The notes under the pieces were generated by a model, which was given only the letters and a program-made list of their open reading frames with translations, did no database searches and had not been told where the DNA came from. Shown piece by piece: positions 1 through 9,800 of a stretch of 64,000 nucleotides of DNA. A program made the position numbers and the translations under genes. Source of the DNA: Alteromonas sp. C1M14 (GTDB taxonomy: Bacteria; Pseudomonadota; Gammaproteobacteria; Enterobacterales; Alteromonadaceae); contig NZ_JAHKQF010000002.1 in assembly GCF_018860965.1 (NCBI RefSeq), forward strand, positions 62,001 through 126,000, given 5' to 3'. The first letter of the stretch is position 1. The number at the start of each line of letters is the position of its first letter.

Positions 1-768
1 AATGTGTTTTTCAACCACGCGGTTAAAACTTGTGGGTTTTTCGGCATGTAGCCAATGACCGGTGTTATCAATAATATGGGCTTTGGCCTTAGGAAACAGC
101 TGTTGAATGGCAGGCTGCATCGCACCGGTAATATAGTCTGATTGGCTTCCTTTAATAAACAAACAGGGTTTGTCAAAAACGCCGGTAGTCTGGGGCCAAC
201 CCTTAATTTGGTCATAGTGCTTTGCTAAGTTATCTAAATTAAACCGCCAATGCCATTGGCCAGTGCTATTCTCAGCGAGACTTTTTAATAAAAACTGCCG
301 TACGCCAACCTCTTTTATACCGGCTTGCAGTTGTTTGTCTGCATCTTGTCGGGACTGTATTTTATCTAACGAGACACTTTTTAACGCAGCGATAATGTCT
401 GTGTGTCGGGGGGGATAACTCACTGGCGCAATATCGGCCACAATGAGATCATCAATACGGTCTGGATAGGTGAGGGCAGTAAGCATGGCCACTTTTCCAC
501 CCAGGGAATGTCCCAGTAAACCTATCTTTTTGTGTTCAAATTGATCCAGTAGTTCAACCAAGCCGGACATACACACCGATAATGAAAAGTTATCAACGTG
601 GGGTGACTGACCGTGATCCGGTAGGTCAATAGCAAGAATATTGACTTTATCTTTGAAGTGACGTTGTACCACACTGAGGTTATCGAGAGAGCCAAACAGG
701 CCATGAATAAGTACTAATAGATAGTCGCTATCCGCATCGGTATAACGATAGTGTAAGGGTTCGGGCAT
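1..768 (-). CDS. Alpha/beta-fold hydrolase, YbfF-like esterase (3' end cut by window edge)
   Basis: The frame runs open from an ATG at 768 to the window start, giving 256 residues, so only the last few residues can be missing if the protein has the usual length of about 255-260. Near the N-terminus is an HGLFGS motif, the oxyanion-hole HG pair of alpha/beta hydrolases. The nucleophile elbow GHSLGG lies near residue 90, and a late GHWLHAEKP supplies the catalytic His. This motif set matches the YbfF branch of small cytosolic carboxyl/acyl-CoA esterases; the natural substrate cannot be told from sequence. It follows the H-NS gene on the same strand after 62 bases, with a hairpin in between, so it may have its own transcript or receive read-through. 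Confidence 0.85.
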   Translation of the reverse strand, partial: MPEPLHYRYTDADSDYLLVLIHGLFGSLDNLSVVQRHFKDKVNILAIDLPDHGQSPHVDNFSLSVCMSGLVELLDQFEHKKIGLLGHSLGGKVAMLTALTYPDRIDDLIVADIAPVSYPPRHTDIIAALKSVSLDKIQSRQDADKQLQAGIKEVGVRQFLLKSLAENSTGQWHWRFNLDNLAKHYDQIKGWPQTTGVFDKPCLFIKGSQSDYITGAMQPAIQQLFPKAKAHIIDNTGHWLHAEKPTSFNRVVEKHI

Positions 769-796
769 GGGATGTCCTAAACACGAAAAGCAAGCA

Positions 797-817
797 ATGG
801 CGGCGCTAAACCGCCAT
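797..817 (-). terminator. Hairpin between the H-NS gene and the esterase gene
   Basis: A 7-bp perfect stem, ATGGCGG paired with CCGCCAT, encloses a 7-base loop. Read on the minus strand it follows the H-NS stop and leads into TGCTTGCTTTTC, an imperfect U-rich tail. It is probably a weak intrinsic terminator for the H-NS transcript. Confidence 0.4.
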
Positions 818-830
818 AAAAGAAGAAAGG

Positions 831-1223
831 TTAGAGAGTAAAATCGTCGAGACTTTTTCCACTTTCCAACGCTTCTTTATAAACACGTGGCATACGGCCA
901 ATACCAGTCCAAAGGTGCTCTTCGCCTTTAGCATCGGTAAGTTTATATTTTACTGGACGTTTTTTGCCCGTGGATTTTTTTTCTACAACAGAAGATTCCA
1001 AATCACTGACATCAAGACCGGCTTCTTCTAATTGCTTTTGAATTTCAGCAATTTTTTCTAATTTTTGCTGTTGTACTTTTTCATCCTCAAGCGCTTTTTG
1101 TTTACGTTTATCGATAATATTGCCAAGCTTATCTTGAACTGATTCAAGTTCTGTAATGCTTAATTCTTTTACCGCACCTTGTAAACGTCTTCCGTGAGTT
1201 AATATATCTAAAAATTCACTCAT
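831..1223 (-). CDS. hns: H-NS family histone-like nucleoid-structuring protein
   Basis: The 130-residue protein has H-NS architecture. A charged, coiled-coil N-terminal oligomerization region covers about residues 1-65, a linker rich in Lys and Ser about 66-90, and a C-terminal DNA-binding domain about 90-130 with the W-T-G-x-G-R core at 105-110. H-NS silences AT-rich and horizontally acquired DNA and shapes the nucleoid. The start is supported by AAGGG six bases before the ATG. The AT-hook-like loop, Q-G-R in E. coli H-NS, reads I-G-R here (Ile108), which may alter minor-groove contacts. It is a single gene with an AT-rich upstream region (1224-1369), as expected for an autoregulated hns gene. 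The family assignment is secure; whether this is the main H-NS or a paralogue cannot be seen here. Confidence 0.9.
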   Translation of the reverse strand: MSEFLDILTHGRRLQGAVKELSITELESVQDKLGNIIDKRKQKALEDEKVQQQKLEKIAEIQKQLEEAGLDVSDLESSVVEKKSTGKKRPVKYKLTDAKGEEHLWTGIGRMPRVYKEALESGKSLDDFTL

Positions 1224-1369
1224 TAATTACCCTTAAGTTTTGATTTCTATATTTCCACGGCGATCATAGTTAAAATAAGCAAAAATTAAAAGCGACTTCT
1301 CGTGGCTTTTTTTAATTTTTATTTATAAATAATTTCATTTTGATAAAAATAAAATTATTTAACGCTTTT

Positions 1370-3013
1370 TCACATGTTTGGGTACGTGGGGCCACCGCCA
1401 CCTTCCGGAGGTGTCCAAGTGATGTTCTGCGCAGGATCTTTTATGTCGCAGGTTTTGCAGTGGATACAATTTTGTCCGTTTATTTGAAAATGCTTTTTGC
1501 CGTCTTGTTCAATAATTTCGTACACGCCCGCGGGACAATATCTTTGTGCTGGTTCGTCAAATTTGGGTAAATTTAAAGACAGTGGAATTGTCGAATCGGC
1601 TAAACGTAGATGACAAGGTTGGTCTTCTTCATGATGGGTATTAGACAGAAATACCGACGATAACTTATCGAAACTTAGCCGGCCATCAGGTTTAGGATAG
1701 TCGATAAGATGGGCGTGTTCTTTTAGTTTTAGCTGTGCATGATCGCTACCATAATCCTTTAGTGTGAACAGAGGTTTTCCTTTCAGTATATTCTGCTCCA
1801 CCAGATTATATGCCCCACCTAAAATCGTGCCAAATTTATGCAGTGCAGCACCAAAGTTCTTCCCACTATTGAGTTCATCAAACAACCAGGAGGCTTTAAA
1901 CCGTTCATCAAATGATACTAATTTTGTCTTTGACGTTTGTGTGGCTATGGCTTCAAACACCGTATCAGCGGCAATTAGGCCAGACTTCATCGCGGTGTGA
2001 TTGCCTTTTATTTTGGCGAAATTCAATGTGCCAGCATTACAACCTATAAGCAGTCCACCGGGAAAGGCCATATCGGGTAAGGACAGTAGTCCACCTTTGG
2101 TAATGGAGCGTGCGCCATAGGAAACCCGCTTACCGTTGGTAAGGTATTGGCTATAAATTGGATGATGTTTCATGCGCTGAAATTCGTCAAAAGGGCTCAG
2201 CATGGGGTTTGAGTAATTAAGATCTACAATAAGTCCTACAAATACTTGATTATTTTCAGCGTGATAAAGGTAACCACCGCCAGATGCGTCAGCGAGAGGC
2301 CATCCTGCGGTATGTACCACTAGCCCAGGTTGATGCCGTGCCGGTTCGATATCCCAAATTTCCTTAAAGCCAATGGCATAATGTTGGGGTAGGGTATCGT
2401 TATCGAGCGAAAAACGGCGAATAAGCTGTTTGCCTAAGTGACCACGGCTGCCTTCGGCAAACAACGTGTATTTTGCTTTAAGGGCCATGCCAGGCATATA
2501 ACTGTCTTTTTTACTGCCATCTGCCGCTACGCCCATATCGCCGGTAATAATTCCTGCGACACTACCATCATCATCGTACAAGACGTCTGTGGCCGGGAAA
2601 CCGGGAAAAATTTCTACGCCTAACCCTTCTGCCTTTTCGGCGAGCCAGCGGCAAACATTTCCCATAGATACGATATAGTTCCCTTGGTTGTGCATGGTGC
2701 GTGGCACTGCGCTATCAGGGAGTTTTCGTGCTTTCGTATTGTCCTTCAGGTAGTAAACATCGTCACGCAATACGGCTGTATTGAGTGGCGCGCCTTCTTT
2801 TTTCCAATCAGGAAAAAGTTCGTCCAATGCGGTACTTTCAATCACCGCGCCCGATAAGATATGTGCGCCTACCTCGGCGCCTTTTTCTACCACGCATACC
2901 ATCAATTCAGTGTTGGTTTCGGTCGCCTTTTGCATAAGACGGCAGGCTGCAGCAAGTCCTGCGGGGCCTGCGCCAACAATAACAACGTCGAACTCCATTG
3001 ATTCTCGTTCCAT
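1370..3013 (-). CDS. etfD: Electron transfer flavoprotein-ubiquinone oxidoreductase
   Basis: This is a 547-residue inner-membrane-associated flavoprotein that passes electrons from reduced ETF to ubiquinone, the exit route for acyl-CoA and amino-acid dehydrogenases. The FAD-binding dinucleotide fold (VGAGPAGLA) is at about residues 13-21, and a C-terminal ferredoxin-like domain carries the CPAGVYE cysteine and the cluster C-I-H-C-K-T-C for the 4Fe-4S centre. Length matches the family. AGAGGAAAG lies just before the ATG at 3013; an internal ATG at 2998 would also give a complete protein. It is divergent from etfBA across a 288-base region holding a perfect palindrome, so all three genes are probably co-regulated. 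Similar to bacterial and mitochondrial ETF-QO; high certainty. Confidence 0.95.
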   Translation of the reverse strand: MERESMEFDVVIVGAGPAGLAAACRLMQKATETNTELMVCVVEKGAEVGAHILSGAVIESTALDELFPDWKKEGAPLNTAVLRDDVYYLKDNTKARKLPDSAVPRTMHNQGNYIVSMGNVCRWLAEKAEGLGVEIFPGFPATDVLYDDDGSVAGIITGDMGVAADGSKKDSYMPGMALKAKYTLFAEGSRGHLGKQLIRRFSLDNDTLPQHYAIGFKEIWDIEPARHQPGLVVHTAGWPLADASGGGYLYHAENNQVFVGLIVDLNYSNPMLSPFDEFQRMKHHPIYSQYLTNGKRVSYGARSITKGGLLSLPDMAFPGGLLIGCNAGTLNFAKIKGNHTAMKSGLIAADTVFEAIATQTSKTKLVSFDERFKASWLFDELNSGKNFGAALHKFGTILGGAYNLVEQNILKGKPLFTLKDYGSDHAQLKLKEHAHLIDYPKPDGRLSFDKLSSVFLSNTHHEEDQPCHLRLADSTIPLSLNLPKFDEPAQRYCPAGVYEIIEQDGKKHFQINGQNCIHCKTCDIKDPAQNITWTPPEGGGGPTYPNM

Positions 3014-3138
3014 AACTTTCCTCTTATTATCAATGTCATTGGTTTGCGTGGATGACTCTACATTGTGGTAACAAAAAAAAGGTAACGCCGTATTTTACGG
3101 TTGACCTTTATGTCATCACTCAGTACATTGCACTATAG

Positions 3139-3154
3139 TTTACGTTAACGTAAA
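3139..3154. promoter_or_regulatory. Perfect 16-bp palindrome, LiuR-type operator candidate
   Basis: TTTACGTTAACGTAAA reads identically on both strands and sits centrally in the divergent etfD/etfBA promoter region. From memory it resembles the palindromes described for LiuR, the MerR-family regulator of branched-chain amino acid and acyl-CoA catabolism in marine gammaproteobacteria, a regulon that includes ETF genes. The palindrome itself is seen directly; the regulator name is an inference. Confidence 0.55.
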
Positions 3155-3301
3155 GAGTAAGTTTATGTCTACTTGTTTCGTTTTCCTATTGTGAAGTGGA
3201 ATGACAAAAGTCATAGACGTAGGGTAATGAATTAGCGTTTATTAGTAGCACAACTTTAATGAGCGTTTTAACGACTAGGCTTCAACTGTTTGAGGTATGC
3301 C

Positions 3302-4054
3302 ATGAAAATACTTGTACCCGTAAAGCGCGTGATTGATTACAACGTCAAAGTGCGCGTGAAATCTGATGAATCCGGTGTGGATCTAGCAAATACCAAAATG
3401 GCGTTAAACCCGTTTTGTGAAATTGCCGTGGAAGAAGCAGTGAGGCTTAAGGAGAAAGGCATCGCGACTGAAGTTGTGGTGGTTTCCATTGGGAATAAAG
3501 CCTGTCAGGAGCAGATCCGTACTGCTCTGGCATTAGGTGCAGACCGAGGTGTTCATATTGACACCGAGTGTAATTTAGATTCACTTATGGTAGCGAAAAT
3601 ACTCGCTAAGCTTGTGGAACAAGAGCAACCGGAGCTGGTGCTCCTAGGTAAGCAGAGTATTGATTCCGATAACAATCAAACCGGGCAAATGCTTGGGGCG
3701 CTAACGAACATGCCACAAGGCACATTTGCGTCAGAAATAATTGTGGATGGTGCAAGGATCCAGGTTACCCGAGAGGTCGATGGTGGTTTACAAACCCTTT
3801 CACTTTCATTACCGGCAGTGATCACCACCGATTTACGCTTAAATGAGCCACGTTATGCATCATTACCGAATATCATGAAGGCCAAGCGTAAGCCCATAGC
3901 GGTTATGCCTGTTAGTGAATTTAATGTGGATCTTACCCCTAAGGTGAACGTGGTGAAAGTCGTCACACCGCCTCAGCGCACGAGTGGCATTAAGGTCAAT
4001 GATGTTGCTGAATTGGTTGATAAGTTGAAGAACGAAGCAAAGGTGATTTCATGA
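3302..4054 (+). CDS. etfB: Electron transfer flavoprotein, beta subunit
   Basis: The 250-residue protein begins with the ETF-beta signature [14 protein letters not shown] and contains the family segment around [20 protein letters not shown]. With the alpha subunit it forms the soluble heterodimer that collects electrons from acyl-CoA dehydrogenases such as FadE (also in this window) and hands them to ETF-QO; the beta subunit carries AMP. I chose the ATG at 3302 because TGAGG stands six bases upstream and the family signature starts there; a TTG at 3290 would only add four residues. The last four bases overlap the start of etfA, so the pair is translationally coupled. High certainty. Confidence 0.97.
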   Translation: MKILVPVKRVIDYNVKVRVKSDESGVDLANTKMALNPFCEIAVEEAVRLKEKGIATEVVVVSIGNKACQEQIRTALALGADRGVHIDTECNLDSLMVAKILAKLVEQEQPELVLLGKQSIDSDNNQTGQMLGALTNMPQGTFASEIIVDGARIQVTREVDGGLQTLSLSLPAVITTDLRLNEPRYASLPNIMKAKRKPIAVMPVSEFNVDLTPKVNVVKVVTPPQRTSGIKVNDVAELVDKLKNEAKVIS

Positions 4055-4980
4055 GTATTTTAATTATCGCTGAGCATGACAATACCCAAATGAAGCCTGA
4101 AACAGGGAAATTAGTGCAAGCGGCCCGTGGACTAAGCGGTGAGGTTCATATATTGGTGGCGGGTGATGCATGTAGCGCAGTGTGTAACGAGGTGGCTGCA
4201 CTTGATGACGTGGCAAAAGTTCTACAGGTCGAACATGCATCCTTAGCGCATCAATTAGCCGAGCCTATGGCGGAATTAGTGGTAGGGTTGGCCGCTGATT
4301 ACACCCACATTATTGCTGCGGCAACTACCACCGGCAAGAACTTCATGCCCCGGGTTGCTGCATTGTTAGATGTGTCACAAATCTCTGACATTATTGCTAT
4401 CGACAATGACAACACCTTTGTACGACCTATCTATGCCGGAAATGCCATCGCCACGGTGACATCCAGTGAAGCTACCCATGTTTTAACTGTACGTACTTCG
4501 GCATTTAACGGCGTTAGCACTGGTGGTGATGCCAACATCGAAAAAGTCGATTTTAACAGTGAGTCACCGCTTAAATCACAGTTTGTCAGTGTGACGCAGA
4601 CAGAGTCTGAACGTCCGGAACTTACCGCGGCCAATGTGGTTATCTCCGGTGGCCGAGGTATGCAAAATGGTGACAATTTTGCCCTGCTTGAAGGCATTGC
4701 CGATAAACTGGGGGCCGCTATAGGTGCCTCCCGCGCCGCAGTGGATGCCGGGTTTGTGCCCAACGACATGCAAGTTGGCCAAACAGGGAAGATTGTGGCG
4801 CCTCAACTTTATATAGCTGTTGGGATATCGGGCGCCATACAGCACCTTGCCGGTATGAAAGACTCTAAAATCATCGTAGCCATTAATAAAGATGAAGAAG
4901 CACCGATTTTTCAGGTGGCAGACTATGGATTAGTCGGTGACTTGTTCGACATCCTGCCCCAATTAGAGCAAGCCTTATAA
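4051..4980 (+). CDS. etfA: Electron transfer flavoprotein, alpha subunit
   Basis: The 309-residue ETF alpha subunit has a variable N-terminal domain followed by the conserved C-terminal FAD-binding domain: VISGGRGM near residue 197, a [11 protein letters not shown] segment, [20 protein letters not shown], and [19 protein letters not shown] near the end. These are the signature elements for FAD and adenosine binding. It overlaps etfB by four bases (ATGA) and is followed within ten bases by a GC-rich hairpin, so etfBA is a two-gene operon. It works with the divergent ETF-QO to feed electrons from beta-oxidation and amino acid degradation into the quinone pool. Length is typical. Confidence 0.97.
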   Translation: MSILIIAEHDNTQMKPETGKLVQAARGLSGEVHILVAGDACSAVCNEVAALDDVAKVLQVEHASLAHQLAEPMAELVVGLAADYTHIIAAATTTGKNFMPRVAALLDVSQISDIIAIDNDNTFVRPIYAGNAIATVTSSEATHVLTVRTSAFNGVSTGGDANIEKVDFNSESPLKSQFVSVTQTESERPELTAANVVISGGRGMQNGDNFALLEGIADKLGAAIGASRAAVDAGFVPNDMQVGQTGKIVAPQLYIAVGISGAIQHLAGMKDSKIIVAINKDEEAPIFQVADYGLVGDLFDILPQLEQAL

Positions 4981-4987
4981 ATGATTG

Positions 4988-5010
4988 AGGCCGCACAGGC
5001 GGCCTTTATT
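4988..5010 (+). terminator. Rho-independent terminator of etfBA
   Basis: The seven-bp stem AGGCCGC/GCGGCCT has an ACAG loop and is followed by TTTATTTA. It lies directly after etfA and before the convergent CBM48 gene. Confidence 0.65.
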
Positions 5011-5022
5011 TATGACAGCCTG

Positions 5023-5331
5023 CTATACGCGAACAACCGAATTGTCCTCTAGACTTAACGGTGACGGTTGATAGTCATCAGCTTCCCAATCGTTTTCCCA
5101 GATTTCATCATTAATTAAATATCTAAATTGATATTCGTTATCAGTATCTAATGCTAGTGTCTGTGTAAAGTCACCGTTTTTGAGTTTTTTCATGGGCGGT
5201 ACTGCGCTATCCCAAGCGTTAAAATCACCTACTAATCGCGCGGTTTCTGCTTGTCCTGCTTCTTTAGCATTAAGGCGGAAAGTAACTTTGCAAACGGGTT
5301 TTGTTTTTAGATACTGTTTTTTTAAACTCAT
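5023..5331 (-). CDS. Stand-alone CBM48 / isoamylase early-set domain protein
   Basis: The 102-residue protein consists of little more than one glycogen-binding (CBM48, isoamylase N-terminal-like) domain. The diagnostic core is VGDFNAWD near residues 34-41, followed by a beta-rich segment with YQFRYLINDEIWENDWEADDY. In larger enzymes this domain holds alpha-glucans next to a catalytic domain; here no catalytic domain is attached. No signal peptide is seen, so it is probably cytosolic. It may bind glycogen or act as an adaptor, but the role is unknown. It is convergent with etfA and divergent from the RND genes, with a 335-base upstream region. Related free-standing proteins are common in marine gammaproteobacteria. 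Confidence 0.8.
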   Translation of the reverse strand: MSLKKQYLKTKPVCKVTFRLNAKEAGQAETARLVGDFNAWDSAVPPMKKLKNGDFTQTLALDTDNEYQFRYLINDEIWENDWEADDYQPSPLSLEDNSVVRV

Positions 5332-5666
5332 AAGAGCCCTCTTAATTACTCGCAGATTTCCTTACTCCAACTTAAGACTAAAAAACCATCAATTCAAGGG
5401 GTTTGTTGTTAATATTTAGCGCCACATTTGTTGTAAAAACGTTTCTTTGACTTTAACTTGTCTAAATTATGGCTATTTCTTCTTGCGCTTTGCTAAATAA
5501 AGATGAAATAAAATTTAATATTCTTACTTAGGCGCAAGTTGGGTTATCGGGGTAAACTGAAAAACACATTTGTTGTCATGGCGGCTAGGTTGAACTATTA
5601 GATAGTTGTCTGTGTGAGTTACCAGAGGCTATTGTTAAGACTCTGAGCGTTTTAAAAGGAAGTGAG
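5332..5666. promoter_or_regulatory. AT-rich divergent promoter region upstream of the CBM48 and RND genes
   Basis: There is no gene in these 335 bases. The 12-mer CACATTTGTTGT occurs twice in the same orientation, at 5423-5434 and 5565-5576, the second copy about 90 bases before the adaptor start. A clear ribosome-binding stretch (AAGGAAGTGAG) precedes the ATG at 5667. The region presumably holds the promoters for both flanking genes, but I could not settle on a -35/-10 pair. Confidence 0.4.
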
Positions 5667-6878
5667 ATGTCGACGCGCCGTTTACTCAAAATAATGGGTC
5701 CTTTGATTGTTATTGTCTTGGCCTTGGCCATTGCTGGGGTTATGATCTTTACGAAATCAGCGCCAGAAAAAATGCCCATGGAAACCAAGCCGATACTGGT
5801 CGAGGCGCACCCGGTATATCGCACTGATACGCAGTTTATTGTTCATTCCCAAGGTAACGTAAGCCCCAAAAATCAAACCCGATTAAGTTCACAGGTAAGT
5901 GGCAACGTGGTGCAGATAGCGCCAACGTTTGAAGTGGGCAACAGGGTACAAAAAGGGGACGTGTTAGCCGTATTAGAACAAGAAGACTATGAAACGGAAC
6001 TCCGTTTAGCTGAGGCAGAACTTGCTAGGGCAGAGGCAGCCCTCGATGAAGAAATTGCCCGGGGGAGGGTGGCAGAAACCCAGTGGCGTTCAGTCAATAC
6101 CCCGGTTCCTCCAGAGCTGGGGTTACGTAAGCCGCAATTAGCAATGGAACAAGCCAATGTGAAAGGTGCAAAGGCGAAGTACGCGATGGCGAAACGTAAC
6201 TTAGCACGTACTGAACTAAGGGCGCCTTACAATGCCATTGTGGTGGAAAGAGCTATCGATTTTGGCCAATTTGTTCCTATTGGCGCCCAGGTGGGAACCC
6301 TCTATTCCACTGATATTGCAGAAATTCGCTTACCCATCATAGAATCTGAGCTTCCATTTATTAACTTACAATCTGATTTAAGCCATTCCACCGCTATTGT
6401 GCTTAAAGCTGAAGTAGCTGGTAGCCTGCAGCAATGGCCTGCGCGCTTAGTGCGTTCAGAAGGGGTGTTTGACGCTTCAAGCCGTGTGATGTACCTAGTC
6501 GCTCAGGTGGATGTGCCCTACAACACCGCAAGGCACAACCCTATTTTACGATTCGGGCAATTTGTTGAGGCTGATATTTTCGGCAACGATACGCAATCTT
6601 TATTTGTTTTGCCGCGGCATGTCTTGCGGTTGGACAATACGGTACTGACTGTGTCAGACAATAATCAAATAGAGATTCAACCAGTAGACGTGGTGCGTAC
6701 AACGGCTACCCAAGTTTTTATTAAAGATGGCTTATCAGATGGGCAGGATGTGGTCTTTAGCGTGGTGCCTAATCCTTATAATGGAATGGCTGTGCGAAGG
6801 TCAGATGATTCACAAAGCACACCACCATCAGAAAATCCTATTACGCAAACCTTGGGCGCTGATGGAGTCGTTCAATGA
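5667..6878 (+). CDS. RND efflux periplasmic adaptor (membrane fusion protein, HlyD/AcrA type)
   Basis: The 403-residue adaptor has a single N-terminal membrane anchor (about residues 8-28) and no lipobox. It contains a lipoyl-like half-motif around GNVVQIAPTFEVGNRVQKGD, an alpha-hairpin rich in Ala and Glu (about 110-180), the returning lipoyl half RTELRAPYNAIVVER, and a beta-barrel region. Such proteins bridge an inner-membrane RND pump to an outer-membrane channel. The start at 5667 has AAGGAAG just upstream. The stop overlaps the pump gene by four bases, so the two are coupled. No outer-membrane factor gene lies next to the pair, so a shared TolC is the likely partner. The exported substrate cannot be read from the sequence. 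Confidence 0.92.
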   Translation: MSTRRLLKIMGPLIVIVLALAIAGVMIFTKSAPEKMPMETKPILVEAHPVYRTDTQFIVHSQGNVSPKNQTRLSSQVSGNVVQIAPTFEVGNRVQKGDVLAVLEQEDYETELRLAEAELARAEAALDEEIARGRVAETQWRSVNTPVPPELGLRKPQLAMEQANVKGAKAKYAMAKRNLARTELRAPYNAIVVERAIDFGQFVPIGAQVGTLYSTDIAEIRLPIIESELPFINLQSDLSHSTAIVLKAEVAGSLQQWPARLVRSEGVFDASSRVMYLVAQVDVPYNTARHNPILRFGQFVEADIFGNDTQSLFVLPRHVLRLDNTVLTVSDNNQIEIQPVDVVRTTATQVFIKDGLSDGQDVVFSVVPNPYNGMAVRRSDDSQSTPPSENPITQTLGADGVVQ

Positions 6879-9800
6879 CCAAGAACGATACCCATAGTGG
6901 CATGATCGCATGGTTCGCCCGCAACAGCGTAGCGGCGAATTTACTAATGTGTATATTAATCATTGGTGGTGTTTTTTCAGCAATATCAATTCAAAAACAA
7001 GTCTTTCCCGCTTTCGAAATTGATGTGATTAATGTCCGGGTTCCCTATTTAGGGGCTGCACCACAAGAAGTTGAAGAAGGGGTGATACTTAAGATAGAAG
7101 ATGCCCTCAAAGAACTCGATGGGATAAAGCAGATCACCTCTACAGCAGTGGAAGGATTAGGTACGGTAAGTATCGAAGTTGAAGAAAACTATGATGTGCA
7201 GTCGGTATTAGACGAAGTTAAAGTGCAAGTTGATGCCATTCCTAGCTTTCCCGTTAATACGGAAAAACCGTTGGTTTATCGACAGAAAATTCAACAAGAT
7301 GTGATTTGGATTTCGGTGCATGGCGATGCATCGGAACGAGAAATGAAAGAATTTGCGAAACAGATTCGAGACGATATCGCTAACCTGCCGGGGATTTCAT
7401 CGGTTTCTATTGTCGGCGCAAGAGAGTACGAGGTCGCCATCGAGCTATCGGAACTGGCACTGCAAAAATACAACCTTACCTTTACTGACGTGGTTAATGT
7501 GGTGCGGCAATCGAGTATTGACCTGCCTGGAGGCGCAATTAAAACAGACAACGGTGATATTTTGTTGCGGACCAAAGGTCAGGCCTATAGAGGCGATGAT
7601 TTCGCTAAAATTGTGTTACTTAACGATAACAGCGGCGCCCGTGTCCTCCTCGGTGATGTGGCAACAATAAATGACGGTTTTGTTGAGGAGCAACAGTTTT
7701 CTCAATTCGATGGCAAGGGGGCCATTCATATTCGGGTCAGGGCGGTAGGCGATCAAAATTCCCTTGATATCTCCGAACAGGTAAATCGCTATATCGATGA
7801 GCACAAAAATAGCTTTCCCAATCACATAACCGCTGACAGTTGGGGAGACTCTTCTTTCTACTTGTCCGATCGCTTAAATATGATGCTGGAAAATATGGTT
7901 TTTGGCGCCTTGTTGGTTTTCCTTGTGTTGTCGCTGTTTTTAAAAATCAAATTGGCCTTCTGGGTTATCTGGGGGTTACCGGTATGCTTTTTAGGGGCTC
8001 TATTTGTTATGCCCGTAGAACCCATAGGGGTTTCCATAAACATGTTGAGTCTATTCGCCTTTATTCTGGTGCTCGGCATAGTGGTGGATGATGCCATTAT
8101 TATGGGGGAGTCGGCATATTCAGAAATAGACAAAAAAGGCCATAACGCCGAAAACGTTATCATTGGCGTAAAGAAGGTGGCCATGCCAGCGACCTTTGGC
8201 GTGCTGACTACCGTTGCTGCATTCACCCCCATGCTAATGGTTTCCGGGCCCTTTGGGATTATCTGGAAAACTATCGGCTGGGTTGTGATCGTGTGTTTAC
8301 TGTTTTCCCTGGTAGAATCAAAGTTGATTCTACCGGCGCACCTTGTGCATATGAAATTAGCCCCCTATCACCCCAACAATGCCAATCTCTTCCAGCGCTT
8401 TAGAGACTATTTCAGTGAAGGATTAAAACGTTTCGTTGAAATGGGATATACCCCTTTTTTACGACGTGCCATTGAGTATCGTTATCTTACCCTTTCGTTA
8501 TTCGTAGCCATGATGATTTTAACTGTCGGACTTTTTGGCGGTGGATTAGTGCGCTTTGTGTTTTTCCCTAATATTCCGAGCGACTTCATCATGGCCTCCT
8601 TTGAATTGGAACCCGGTTCTTCGATTGAACAACGGGATGAAACTATAAGTGTGATGCTAGAAGCCATGTATAGAATGGACAGCAAAATCGAGCAAATGTC
8701 TGGCAACCCTATTATTAAACACGCCATCGCTTTTGATAATGGCACCACCGGAGGGGAAGTGCTTGTTGAGTTAACTAAAGGGGAAACCCGAACAATGACG
8801 GATTTTGAAATTCATCAGCGCTGGCGGGATGAGATGCCAGAGATCCCAGGTGTTAAATCATTCAATATTGGCGCCCCAGGTGGAATGGGCACAGGAGCCG
8901 ATCTCAGTTTTGAGTTCAGTGCGCCAGATATTCAACAACTGAAAAAAATCAGTGATGATTTAAAAGCAAGTTTGGCTACCTTTAACGGCGTTACCGACAT
9001 AAATGATACCTTTGCGGGTGGCAGTGATGAGATACAATTGTCACTAACACCTCAAGCCCATTCTTTGGGTATCACCCTGCAACAACTCGGGCAGCAGGTG
9101 AGATACGGATTTTATGGTGCTGAGGTACAGCGTATTCAACGGGATGATGAAGAAGTCAAAGTGATGGTGCGGTATCCCCAAGAGGCTCGTTCATCGATTA
9201 GCCATCTGCAACAAATGCGGGTTAGGGGCAACAATGGCGAAGATATTCCTTTTGAAGAAGTGGGTAAAATCACTTTAGGTCAAGGCTATGACGCCATTGT
9301 TCGTGTAGATGGTAGCCGCTCGGTTACGGTTACCGCTAAAGTAGATAAAGGGCGGTTAGATCCTGGGGAAATTACGCAACAGGTCACAACTCAGATTGTG
9401 CCTGATTTGCTAACCCGCTATCCCAACGTTAAATTTCAATTACAGGGCAATTCCAAAGAAGAAGCCGATGCAATGTCGGGTTTATTAAACGGATTACTCT
9501 TTGCGCTATTTGTGATTTATGCCTTACTGGCTATCCCTCTGCGCTCTTATACTCAGCCATTTATCATCATGTCTGTGATCCCCTTTGGTATTGTTGGGGC
9601 TATTTTCGGCCACCTTATACTTGGGCTAGCGGTGAGTGTGTTATCCATATGCGGCATCATCGCGTTAACTGGCGTTGTGGTGAATGACAGCTTGATCATG
9701 GTTGATTTTGTCAACAGAGCGCGGCGGGAAGGTCATCGTCTCAGCGACGGGATTGTACAGGCGGGAGCACAACGATTCAGAGCAATTATACTAACTTCTT

